From NCBI GenBank assembly GCA_016195265.1, contig JACPZW010000005.1, positions 1-64,000 of the forward strand: a stretch of 64,000 nt of DNA, given 5' to 3'. A model generated the notes under the pieces. The model made no database searches. It saw only the letters and a list, made by a program, of their open reading frames with translations, and was not told where the DNA came from. Position numbers and translations under genes: made by a program. Every line of letters begins with the position of its first letter. Positions within the stretch are counted from its first letter, which is position 1. This document shows, one piece after another, positions 24,751 through 36,137 of the stretch. The DNA comes from Acidobacteriota bacterium (GTDB taxonomy: Bacteria > Acidobacteriota > Vicinamibacteria > Vicinamibacterales > CAVVIG01).

Positions 24751-25339
24751 AAGCCGCCACGCTCGCTGCGCTCGCGGCGATGAGTGTGGTGGCGGCGGCG
24801 GCCGGCGGTGACACGCCTCCGTCGCGGCGCGAATCGGCGCTGCTGCGCCAGAAGATCGACACGATTGCCGCGCATGGTGAGCGCCCGGGCGCGCCCGCGC
24901 GCCGGACGATCGTGACCGAGCGCGAGGTGAACGCGTACCTCGTGTTCGACGCGAAGGAACAGTTGCCTGTCGGCGTCGTGGATCCGTCGGTGACGATCCT
25001 CGGCACGGGCCGGTTATCTGGCAAGGCGATCGTGGATCTCGACGCCGTGCGCAAGGCGAAGGGGCCGACGAGCCTCCTTGATCCGATGAACTATCTCTGG
25101 GGCCGTCTGCCGGTGTCCGCGGTCGGCGTGCTGAAGACCAGCAAGGGCGTCGGCCGCTTCGAGCTCGAGTCCACGCACATCAACGGCGTGCCGATCCCGA
25201 AGCTTCTGCTGCAGGAAATCGTCAGCTACTACTCGCGCACGCCGGAAAAGCCGGCGGGGATCAGCCTCGACGATCCGTTCGCGCTGCCGGCCCGGATTCG
25301 CCAGATCGAAGTCCAGCGCGGTCACGCCATAATCGTGCA

Positions 25340-25343
<4 letters not shown>
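24747..25343 (+). CDS. Exported protein of unknown function
   Basis: The 198-residue protein has a signal peptide (LAALAAMSVVAAAAGG). The mature domain begins with TEREVNAYLVFDAKEQLPVGV and continues with alternating strands (VTILGTGRLSGKAIVDLD), recalling lipid-binding DUF2993/LmeA-like periplasmic proteins, though I cannot confirm that. It is coupled to the Spy-like gene and to recG by four-base overlaps, and probably belongs to the ECF-led operon. Confidence 0.65.
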
Positions 25344-27432
<2,089 letters not shown>

Positions 27433-27436
<4 letters not shown>

Positions 27437-27456
27437 GGCCGGAGCTTGCTCCGCCC
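27433..27456. repeat. GAGCTTGCTC palindrome carrying the recG stop codon
   Basis: GTAGGGCCGGAGCTTGCTCC followed by GCCC; the TAG at 27434-27436 is the recG stop. The hairpin sits 11 bases before the rsmD start. Confidence 0.8.
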
Positions 27457-27467
27457 GGTGAGGTGAG

Positions 27468-28052
27468 ATGCGAGTCATCGCAGGATCGTTGAAGGGCAGA
27501 CGGCTGAAGGCGCCGACGTGGGAGGGGCTGCGCCCGACGTCGGACAAGCTGCGCGAAACGCTCTTCGATATCCTCGCGCCGCGGATCGCGGGCGCGCGCG
27601 TGCTCGACGGCTATGCGGGCACGGGCGCCGTCGGCATCGAAGCGCTCAGCCGCGGGGCCGCGGCCGTGACGTTTGTCGAAAGCGATCGGCGGGCGGAGGC
27701 GCTGATTGCCGAGAACCTCGCGCACTGTGGCGTGGCGGGCGGCTATGCTATCATCCGCCAACACGTCGAACGCGCGCTGCTGGACCTGCGCGCGGCTCCC
27801 CAGTCAGCGATGTTCGATCTCGTCTTCCTGGATCCGCCTTACGAGTCGACCCGCGGCGACGCGGGCGGGACGCATCACCTGGACGACGTGGTTGCCGCGG
27901 CCGCCGATGTTCTGGCTGCGCACGGACTCGTCGTGCTGGAGCATGCGCGACGCTGGAACTCGCCGGAATCGGCCGGCGCGGCGCACCGCGCGCGAGTGGT
28001 GGCCAGTGGCGATTCGGCCCTATCGTTTTATGAACTCAAAAGGGAAAACTGA
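27468..28052 (+). CDS. rsmD: 16S rRNA guanine(966)-N2-methyltransferase
   Basis: The 194-residue SAM enzyme begins MRVIAGSLKGRRLKAP, as the family does, with TSDKLRETLFDIL, the SAM loop LDGYAGTGAVGIEALSRGA (about 45-63), and the catalytic DPPY in VFLDPPYES (about 124). It is adjacent to coaD, a very common pairing. The last codons and stop TGA (28050-28052) lie inside a heptamer array, so the tail LKREN is array-encoded. Confidence 0.94.
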   Translation: MRVIAGSLKGRRLKAPTWEGLRPTSDKLRETLFDILAPRIAGARVLDGYAGTGAVGIEALSRGAAAVTFVESDRRAEALIAENLAHCGVAGGYAIIRQHVERALLDLRAAPQSAMFDLVFLDPPYESTRGDAGGTHHLDDVVAAAADVLAAHGLVVLEHARRWNSPESAGAAHRARVVASGDSALSFYELKREN

Positions 28053-28112
28053 AAAGAGAAAACTGAAGTGCGTTAGATCCTTTTCACTTTTCTCTTTTCA
28101 CTTTTAAGTTTC
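28036..28112. repeat. Inverted heptamer word array between rsmD and coaD (AAAACTG/CTTTTCA)
   Basis: The left arm (28036-28067) has A-rich 7-base units such as AAAACTG and AAAAGAG. The right arm (28079-28112) has four T-rich units such as CTTTTCA and CTTTTCT. The arms are near reverse complements around an 11-base loop. The left arm contains the rsmD stop and the right arm runs to the base before the coaD ATG. Confidence 0.9.
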
Positions 28113-28607
28113 ATGTCCACCCTCGCCGTCTACCCCGGCTCGTTCGACCCGCTGACCAACGGCCACGTGGACATCATCACGCGCGGCGCGCGGCTGTTCG
28201 ACCGGATCATCGTCGCGATGCTGGTGAACGCGGAGAAGGCGCCGCTGTTCAGCATGGACGAGCGCGTCGAGATCGCGCGCGCGGTGTTCAAGTCGCATCC
28301 GAAAGTCGAAGTGGACACGTTCGGTGGGCTGCTCGTGGACTACGTCGAGCGCCGGCAGGCGCAGGTCATCGTGCGCGGCCTGCGCGCGGTCTCCGACTTC
28401 GAGTTCGAATTTCAGATGGCGTTGATGAACCAGCGGCTGAACCCGAAGATCGAGACCGTGTTCATGATGCCGGCCGAGCAGTACACCTACATCAGCTCGC
28501 GGCTGATCAAGGAAGTCTTCGCGCTGGGCGGACGCGTACAGGGGCTGGTCCCCGAACTCGTCGAAGAACGCCTGCGCGAGAAGAAGTCCGCCCGGGACGC
28601 CCGGTAA
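28113..28607 (+). CDS. coaD: Phosphopantetheine adenylyltransferase
   Basis: The 164-residue enzyme makes dephospho-CoA from phosphopantetheine and ATP. The nucleotidyltransferase motif TNGHVDII (T/HxGH) follows YPGSFDPL at the N-terminus, RGLRAVSDFEFEFQMALMN is the conserved middle segment, and the ISSRLIKE motif is near 127. The length is normal for the family. The stop TAA is the first bases of a nonamer array. Confidence 0.96.
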   Translation: MSTLAVYPGSFDPLTNGHVDIITRGARLFDRIIVAMLVNAEKAPLFSMDERVEIARAVFKSHPKVEVDTFGGLLVDYVERRQAQVIVRGLRAVSDFEFEFQMALMNQRLNPKIETVFMMPAEQYTYISSRLIKEVFALGGRVQGLVPELVEERLREKKSARDAR

Positions 28608-28647
28608 CGATGTCAACGATGTCAACGATGTCACGACGTCAACGATG
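28606..28647 (+). repeat. Nonamer word array linking the coaD stop and the aminotransferase start (AACGATGTC)
   Basis: Four 9-base units (one shortened to eight) of AACGATGTC plus a partial fifth fill the whole 37-base gap. The coaD stop TAA overlaps the first unit and the ATG of the next gene (28645) is in the last. Each word contains ATG, but only the last is in the gene's frame. Confidence 0.88.
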
Positions 28648-29842
28648 AAGAAGCTCGCGGATCGCACGTCGCGGATTGCGGGGTCGCCGACGATGAAGGT
28701 GACGGCGACGGTCGATCGGCTGCGCCGCGAAGGCGTGGACGTGATCGATTTCGGCGCGGGCGAGCCGGATTTCGCGACGCCCGACGCCATCAAGGCAGCG
28801 GGGCACGCAGCGCTCGACGCGAACTTCACTAGATACACGCCGGCCTCCGGCATCGCGGAGTTGAAGCGCGCCATCTGCGAGCGCTATCGTGCCGAGTACG
28901 GCGTGGAGTACGCCGAGTCGGAAGTCATCGTGACCGCCGGCGGCAAGCAGGCGCTCGACAACGCGACGCTCGCGCTCTTTGGCCCCGGCGACGAGGTCAT
29001 CACGCACGCGCCCTACTGGCCCACACTGACGGAACAGATCAAGCTGGCGGACGCGACGCCGGTCCTGGTGCGGACGCATCCCGAGGACGGCTTCGCGATT
29101 CGCGCGAAGACGATTCTCGACGGCGTCACGCCGCGGACGCGCGGCATCATCATCAACTCGCCGTGCAATCCGACCGGCGCGCTGATTACCGAGTCCGACA
29201 TGGCGGCGATCGCCGAGGTCGCGGTGCGGCAGGACATCTGGCTGCTCCTCGATTTGTGCTACGAGCGGCTGATTTACGATCCGGCGCCGCACAACCTGCC
29301 GCGCCTTCTGGCGGAGAAGTGCCGCGACCTGACCGTGTTGTGCGGCTCGGCGTCGAAGGCGTACGCGATGACGGGCTGGCGCTGCGGCTGGGCGATCGGG
29401 CCGGCGAACGTCATCGCGGCGTGCGGCGCGATTCAGAGTCACACCACGTCCAACGTGAATTCGATGGCGCAGAAGGCCGCCGTGACGGCGCTCACCGGAT
29501 CGCAGGCCCCGGTCCGCGCAATGCTGGACGAATACCGCAAGCGGCGCGACCAGCTCCATGCGTGGCTGACCGCAGATCCGCGGCTGCGCTGCCAGAAACC
29601 GTCCGGCGCGTTCTACATGTTCGTCGACGTCAGCGAGGTGCTGTCGGTCGATGGGCTCCGGACCTCGATGGAATTCGCCGATGCGCTGCTCGCGGAAGCA
29701 CGCGTCGCGGTCACGCCGGGCGAGGCGTTCGACGCGCCCGGGTTCATCCGCATTTCGTACGCGACGTCCGTGGACAACCTGCGCGAGGGGACCCGGCGGC
29801 TGATCGAGTTCGTCGGCCGCCACACGATGAGCGAGACGCGAC

Positions 29843-29853
<11 letters not shown>
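28645..29853 (+). CDS. aspC: Class I PLP-dependent aminotransferase (aspartate aminotransferase-like)
   Basis: The 402-residue enzyme shows the class I/II pattern: [19 protein letters not shown] at the start, [12 protein letters not shown] in the middle, and the PLP Lys near 238 in [17 protein letters not shown], close to the consensus SxSKxxxxxGxRxG. Aspartate or prephenate is a likely substrate. The start is the final ATG of the nonamer array, so its ribosome-binding sequence is array-derived. It overlaps the rho start by 11 bases. Confidence 0.92.
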
Positions 29854-31267
<1,414 letters not shown>

Positions 31268-31280
31268 CACGAACGAAGAC

Positions 31281-31380
31281 AGGAACCACGGAGGACACGG
31301 GGGACACGGAGGTGGTTGTTCGTGTTCTCCACGTGTTCATCCTCTCTGCGGTCTCAGCGGTCTCAGCGGTCTCTGCGTTT
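31281..31380. repeat. Nonamer word arrays downstream of rho (CACGGAGGA and TCAGCGGTC)
   Basis: A left arm (31281-31314) has 9-base units of CACGGAGGA type. A right block (31328-31380) has a different 9-base word, four units of TCTCAGCGG type. The left words are the same family as the array at 52274. The two halves here do not pair well, unlike most sites. The array lies 14 bases after the rho stop and ends 31 bases before the CDGSH gene. Confidence 0.8.
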
Positions 31381-31411
31381 CATGTTCTTCAGCAGTTAAC
31401 GAGGTCAGGCC

Positions 31412-31636
31412 ATGGTGACGTTGAAAGTGCGACAGAACGCGTCGATTCTTGTCGAGGGCGACGATGCGACGCTGATCGATTGGAACGGGAACCCGTACGT
31501 GATCGAGAGGCGGCCGTTCGCGCTGTGCCGCTGCGGACATTCGAATAAGAAGCCGTTCTGCGATGGCTCGCACAGGACTGCCGGATTCCAGGCCCCAGAA
31601 ACCGCCCCGATTCCCGGAGGCAAGCCGACCGTGTGA
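31412..31636 (+). CDS. CDGSH iron-sulfur domain protein
   Basis: The 74-residue protein has the single motif CRCGHSNKKPFCDGSH (about 39-54), three cysteines and one His that hold a labile 2Fe-2S cluster as in mitoNEET relatives. The N-terminal part (TLKVRQNASILVEGDDATLIDWNG) forms the usual strand region. The partner or pathway is unknown. The stop TGA runs directly into an octamer array. Confidence 0.9.
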   Translation: MVTLKVRQNASILVEGDDATLIDWNGNPYVIERRPFALCRCGHSNKKPFCDGSHRTAGFQAPETAPIPGGKPTV

Positions 31637-31728
31637 ATTGGGTAAGCGAGTAGTTGGGTAATCGGGTAAGTGCCCATTACCCAACTCCCCAATTACTCGA
31701 CTACCCAATTACTCGACTACCCAATTCA
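31635..31728. repeat. Inverted octamer word array (TTGGGTAA / CCAATTAC)
   Basis: The left arm (31636-31672) has 8-base units such as TTGGGTAA, GCGAGTAG and TCGGGTAA. The right arm (31673-31728) has seven 8-base units such as CCAATTAC and TCGACTAC. The arms are complementary in design. The CDGSH stop is at the left edge, and the stop of the convergent amidohydrolase lies five bases beyond the right edge. Confidence 0.92.
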
Positions 31729-31732
31729 GTAT

Positions 31733-33064
31733 TCACCGTGGCGCCCGGTTCCCCGCGATCCACACCGAATCGATCTTCCGCACGTTGCTGACGTCGGTCA
31801 GCAGATCCGCGTCCAGCGCCACGAAGTCCGCCCACTTGTTCCGCTCGAGCGTGCCGACTTCAGTGTCGAGCTTCTGACAGCGCGCCGCGTCGCGCGTCGC
31901 CGCGGCGAGCACCTGCGTCGGCGTCAGGCCGGCTTTCGCCATCATCTCGAGTTCCATTAATTCGAAGTACCCCTGGAAACGACCGCTCGGCGCACCGCTG
32001 TCGGTGCCCATGGCGATCATCACGCCGCCGTCGGCCAGCCGTTTCAGATTCCGGCTCGCGACCTCGAGCCCGGCCTTGTACCGCTGCGCGCTCCGGCTGT
32101 TTCGCATCGCCTCCTGACGCTTCGGATCCTTCAGCGCCGTTACTGTCGCGGCATCCGCGTACTTGAGGAACAGCGGATCGGAGAAGAAGTCCGGCGTCGT
32201 GCCGTACACGAACGTCGAGACCTCGCGCGTGAGCGTGGGGCAGTAGCAGACGTTGCGCCGCTTCATCATCCCGATGAACGACTCGTCGACGTCGGTATCG
32301 CGGACGCTGTGCGCGATGAAGTCGGCGCCGGCGTCGAGCAGTGCTTTCGCGTCCGACAGGTAGAATAGATGCACGGCAACACGCAGCTTGCGCTTGTGCG
32401 CCTCGTCGATCACCGCCTGATAGATCTCCGGCGCCATCTTCGGCGTCGTGCCGAGGTTGTCATCGACGCGAATCTTGACGATGTCCACCTTCAGCGCCTG
32501 ATCGTCGTCGACCATCTTTCGCGCCTCCTCGGGTGACTTCGGCGCGAGCACGGGACCGGCGACGAAGAGTCGGGCGCGGTTCAGCGCGGGCGTCTTCTGC
32601 GCATCGCGGGCCGCAAGTCCCGCCGCCTCGTCGTCGCCCAAGCTGAAGACCGTCGTCACGCCGTAGTCCGCGTACAGGCGGAGATCGCGCTCGACGTTCG
32701 CGGCGGAGTAGTGATTGCCCTCGAGCCCCACCGTCCCGCCGACGTGGCCGTGCGCGTTGACGAGGCCGGGGATTACCGTCTTGCCGGCCAGCGTGACGCG
32801 CGCGGCGTCCGAGGGAATCGTCACGCGCCCCAGCGGCCCGATGGTCTCCACGCGGCCGTCGCGCACGAGAATCACCGCATTCGCGATCGGAGGCCGGCCG
32901 GTGCCGTCGTACACCCGGGCGCCGATGAACGCTTTGACGCGACTGATGTCCGGAATCACGCCGGAGTCCTGCGTGCGGGTCACGACGGCGGTGCAGAGGC
33001 ACGCCGCGGCGGCAAAGGCAAGCGCACGGTGACGCGGACGCCGGACGGCCTGTTTTCGAATCAT
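31733..33064 (-). CDS. Exported amidohydrolase (imidazolonepropionase-like)
   Basis: The 443-residue protein has a signal-like N-terminus (RALAFAAAACLCTAVV), a composite beta-sandwich start (FIGARVYDGTGRPPIANAVILVRDGRVETIG), the metal motif PGLVNAHGHVGG, further His in VAVHLFYL and FIAHSVRD, and Asp in AMGTDSGAPSG. This fits the metal-dependent amidohydrolase superfamily, where exported members often act as dipeptidases or lactonases. The ATG at 33064 overlaps the divergent frame; upstream ATGs to 33118 are less likely. Confidence 0.85.
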   Translation of the reverse strand: MIRKQAVRRPRHRALAFAAAACLCTAVVTRTQDSGVIPDISRVKAFIGARVYDGTGRPPIANAVILVRDGRVETIGPLGRVTIPSDAARVTLAGKTVIPGLVNAHGHVGGTVGLEGNHYSAANVERDLRLYADYGVTTVFSLGDDEAAGLAARDAQKTPALNRARLFVAGPVLAPKSPEEARKMVDDDQALKVDIVKIRVDDNLGTTPKMAPEIYQAVIDEAHKRKLRVAVHLFYLSDAKALLDAGADFIAHSVRDTDVDESFIGMMKRRNVCYCPTLTREVSTFVYGTTPDFFSDPLFLKYADAATVTALKDPKRQEAMRNSRSAQRYKAGLEVASRNLKRLADGGVMIAMGTDSGAPSGRFQGYFELMELEMMAKAGLTPTQVLAAATRDAARCQKLDTEVGTLERNKWADFVALDADLLTDVSNVRKIDSVWIAGNRAPR

Positions 33065-33089
33065 GGGCCACAATATAGACCAGACTCGA

Positions 33090-34244
33090 ATGCCGCGGCT
33101 CCCGACCATCCCCATCATCCTCGCCGGCTTCGCGGCGTTCGTTGACCTTTACGCGACCCAGCCGCTGCTGCCGTTTCTCGCGCGCACGTTCCACGCCTCC
33201 CACTTCGCCGTGAGCCTGACGGTGACGGCGCCGACGGTCGCCGTCGCGATCGCCGCGCCCTTCGTCGGCGGCCTCGCCGACCGCGTCGGCCTGCGTCACG
33301 TCATCGTCGGATCCGCGTTCGCGCTCAGCATTGCGACGGCGCTGGCCGCGACGTCCGCGACGCTGTCGCAGATCATCTTCTGGCGATTCGTGCAGGGTGT
33401 CGTGACGCCCGGCGTCTTCGCGAGCGCGGTGGCGTACATCCACGAAGTCTGGCCGGCGTCGCACGCGGGGCGGGCGACCGCGGCCTACATGAGCGGCACG
33501 ATCATCGGCGGATTTACGGGGCGCGCGGTCGCGGGAGTCATGGCCGCCGACGTCAACTGGCAGGCGGCGTTCATCGCGCTCGCCGTATTGAACGGCGCGG
33601 TCGCGATCGCACTGGCGATCTGGCTGCCGCGCGAGGCGCGGCACACGCCCAGGCACGTGGACGATCGACGCCGTGGTTCATTCGCGGCGCAGTTTCGCAA
33701 CACGCGCCTGGCGACGACCTACGTCGTCGGTTTCAGCGTCCTGTTCACGCAGGTGGCCATGTTCACCTATGTCACCTTCTATCTCGCGGCGCCGCCGTTC
33801 AGTCTGACTACGGCCGCGCTCGGCTGGCTGTTCGTCGTCTATCTATTGGGCGCAGTGGTGACGCCGATCTCCGGACACTGGATCGATCGCTACGGTCACC
33901 GGACCGGCATCGGATCGGCGATGGCGATTGGCGGGGCAGGCGCGCTGTTGACGCTGATTCCGTGGCTGCCGGCCATCATCCTGGGCCTGGCGCTGGCCGC
34001 GACCGGCGTCTTCATCGCGCAAGCGACGGCGAGCAGCTATATCGGCGCGGTGACGACGCAGGATCGTGGACTGGCGGTGGGACTGTACTCGACGTTTTAC
34101 TACGCCGGCGGCAGCGTGGGATCCGCGGCGCCGTCGGCGGTCTGGAGCCTCGCGGGCTGGCCGGGCTGTGTCGCGATGATCGTCGCCGTGCAATCCGCCG
34201 GCGCCATGGTCGCGTTCACGCAGTGGAAGAGCGATAGGCCGTAG
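33090..34244 (+). CDS. Major facilitator superfamily transporter
   Basis: The 384-residue protein has 12 predicted helices. The first is LPTIPIILAGFAAFVDLYATQPLLPFLA, and the loop-2 motif is GGLADRVGLRHVIVG, close to the MFS GxxaDrxGrr signature. It resembles YnfM-like exporters. Substrate is unknown. The ATG at 33090 is preferred over 33063, which overlaps the divergent amidohydrolase start. The stop TAG is part of a palindromic element. Confidence 0.86.
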   Translation: MPRLPTIPIILAGFAAFVDLYATQPLLPFLARTFHASHFAVSLTVTAPTVAVAIAAPFVGGLADRVGLRHVIVGSAFALSIATALAATSATLSQIIFWRFVQGVVTPGVFASAVAYIHEVWPASHAGRATAAYMSGTIIGGFTGRAVAGVMAADVNWQAAFIALAVLNGAVAIALAIWLPREARHTPRHVDDRRRGSFAAQFRNTRLATTYVVGFSVLFTQVAMFTYVTFYLAAPPFSLTTAALGWLFVVYLLGAVVTPISGHWIDRYGHRTGIGSAMAIGGAGALLTLIPWLPAIILGLALAATGVFIAQATASSYIGAVTTQDRGLAVGLYSTFYYAGGSVGSAAPSAVWSLAGWPGCVAMIVAVQSAGAMVAFTQWKSDRP

Positions 34245-34293
34245 GGGCCGAGCTTGCTCGGCCCGGGCTGGGCGGAGCAAGCTCCGCCCCTAC
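34241..34293. repeat. Two opposed GAGCTTGCTC palindromes between convergent genes
   Basis: GTAGGGGCCGAGCTTGCTCG (then GCCC) at 34241-34264 and its inverted relative ending GCTCCGCCCCTAC at 34270-34293 face each other. The TAG at 34242-34244 ends the MFS gene, and the complementary CTA at 34290-34292 is the ftsH stop. Each gene therefore ends on the TAG of its own element. Confidence 0.88.
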
Positions 34294-36134
34294 GTCAGGA
34301 GCCGGCGTAACTCGTCTCCCTCCATCACCTCGACCTCGAGCAGGCGCGCCGTCACAGTCTCGAGCTTGTCGCGCTTCGACATGAGGATCTCGCGCGCGGT
34401 GTTGTGCGCGTCGGTGAGGATGCGCTTGATCTCGGCGTCAATCTGCTTCGCCGTGTCCTCGCCGTGGACGCCGCGCTCGCCGCCCATCTGGATGTCGAGG
34501 AAGCGCGGCCGCTTGTTGCCGTCGTAGTTGATGGCGCCGAGCGCGTCGCTCATCCCGTACTCGGTGACCATCGCGCGCGCGATATCCGTGGCGCGCTGCA
34601 GATCGTTCGACGCGCCGGTCGAGATCTCACCGAGCGCGATTTCCTCCGCCGTCCGCCCGCCGAGCAGAACCGCGAGCTGCGCGAGCAGCTCGCCGCGCGT
34701 CATCAGATAGCGGTCCTCGATCGGCAGCTGCATCGTGTAGCCGAGGGCGCCGAACCCGCGCTGGACGATCGAGATCTTGTGGACGGGATCGAGGCCTGGC
34801 AGCGTCGTCGCGACGATCGCGTGGCCGCATTCGTGATACGCGACGATCTTCCGCTCCTTGACGCTCATCACGCGCTTTTTCTCGAGCCCCGCAATCAGCC
34901 GATCCATCGCCGACTCGAACTCGATCATGCCGACCGCGGGCTTGTCGTTTCTTGCGGCCAGCAGCGCTGCCTCGTTGACGAGATTCGCGAGATCCGCGCC
35001 CGCAAAGCCGGCCGTCCGCGCGGCGACGACCTTCAGGTCGGCGTCCGGCGCGATCTTTACGTTCTTGACGTGAATCCGCAGGATGTCCTCGCGGCCTTTG
35101 ATATCCGGCTTGTCGACGAGGACCTGCCGGTCGAACCGGCCCGGGCGGAGCAGCGCGGCGTCGAGGACTTCAGGCCGGTTGGTCGCGGCCATGATGATGA
35201 CGCCCTTGCGCGAGTCGAAGCCGTCCATCTCCGCGAGCAGCTGATTCAGCGTCTGCTCGCGCTCTTCGTGGCTGCCGAACGGGCTCTGCGTGCGCGCCTT
35301 GCCGAGCGCGTCGAGCTCGTCGATGAAGACGATGCACGGCGCTTTGGCCTCGGCCTGCTGGAACAGATCGCGAATCCGGGCGGCGCCGACGCCGACGAAC
35401 ATCTCGACGAACTCGGATCCGCTCAGGCTGAAGAACGGGACGTGCGCCTCGCCCGCGACCGCGCGCGCGAGCAGCGTCTTGCCGGTTCCGGGCGGTCCGA
35501 CGAGCAGCACGCCCTTCGGGATCTTGCCGCCGAGGTTCGTGTACTTGGAGGGCGTTTTGAGGAACTCGACGATCTCCTTGAGCTCGTTCTCCGCTTCATC
35601 GACGCCGGCGACGTCGCTGAACTTCACTTTCACTTCGTCATCCGCGTAGACTTTGCCCTTGCTGCGCGCAAACGACATTACGCCGCCTTCGGCGCCGCTC
35701 ATCCGCCGGAAGAAAAAGCCCCAGATCGCGACAAAGAAGAGCAGCGGCAGAATCCAGCCGAGCAGGTCCGGCAGCCAGCGATTGGCCGACTCGCCCGTGT
35801 ACTTCACGCCCTTCGCGTCGAGCTCTTCGGCGAGCTTCGGATCCTCGACGCGCGTCGTCGTGAACTGCGCCTTGTCCTTCTCGGCGTTCTTCAGCGTGCC
35901 GTGAATCGTCTGATCGGAGATCGAGATCTCGGTCAGCTGGCCGTCGCGCACCAGCACTTTGAATTCCGAGTAGGGGATGGACCGGCCCGCGGGAACGGCG
36001 AAGTAGAGTTGCGCGGCGCCGAGCAGGACGAGAAGGCCGAGCCCATACCAGACGGACGCGGACGGCCGCGACCCGAGCGGGCCGCGACCCGCGCCGCGCT
36101 GTTGGAGGCGAGGAGAACGTTGAGGCGTCGCCAT
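34290..36134 (-). CDS. ftsH: ATP-dependent zinc metalloprotease FtsH
   Basis: The 614-residue membrane protease degrades damaged membrane proteins and regulators. A helix near 30-48 ([19 protein letters not shown]) precedes a periplasmic domain and a second helix at about 125-143 ([18 protein letters not shown]). The AAA module has Walker A GPPGTGKT near 215, and the zinc site is HECGH near 435. It is the last gene of the heat-shock run, three bases after clpB, so it is probably heat-induced with it. Confidence 0.96.
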   Translation of the reverse strand: MATPQRSPRLQQRGAGRGPLGSRPSASVWYGLGLLVLLGAAQLYFAVPAGRSIPYSEFKVLVRDGQLTEISISDQTIHGTLKNAEKDKAQFTTTRVEDPKLAEELDAKGVKYTGESANRWLPDLLGWILPLLFFVAIWGFFFRRMSGAEGGVMSFARSKGKVYADDEVKVKFSDVAGVDEAENELKEIVEFLKTPSKYTNLGGKIPKGVLLVGPPGTGKTLLARAVAGEAHVPFFSLSGSEFVEMFVGVGAARIRDLFQQAEAKAPCIVFIDELDALGKARTQSPFGSHEEREQTLNQLLAEMDGFDSRKGVIIMAATNRPEVLDAALLRPGRFDRQVLVDKPDIKGREDILRIHVKNVKIAPDADLKVVAARTAGFAGADLANLVNEAALLAARNDKPAVGMIEFESAMDRLIAGLEKKRVMSVKERKIVAYHECGHAIVATTLPGLDPVHKISIVQRGFGALGYTMQLPIEDRYLMTRGELLAQLAVLLGGRTAEEIALGEISTGASNDLQRATDIARAMVTEYGMSDALGAINYDGNKRPRFLDIQMGGERGVHGEDTAKQIDAEIKRILTDAHNTAREILMSKRDKLETVTARLLEVEVMEGDELRRLLT

Positions 36135-36137
36135 CGG

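Noticed and set aside
31312-31548. Frame beginning VVRVLHVFILSAVSAVSAVSA, which looks like a signal peptide
   Set aside because: It reads the nonamer array and then runs out of frame through the CDGSH gene, so it is not a real gene; the CDGSH start at 31412 is clear.
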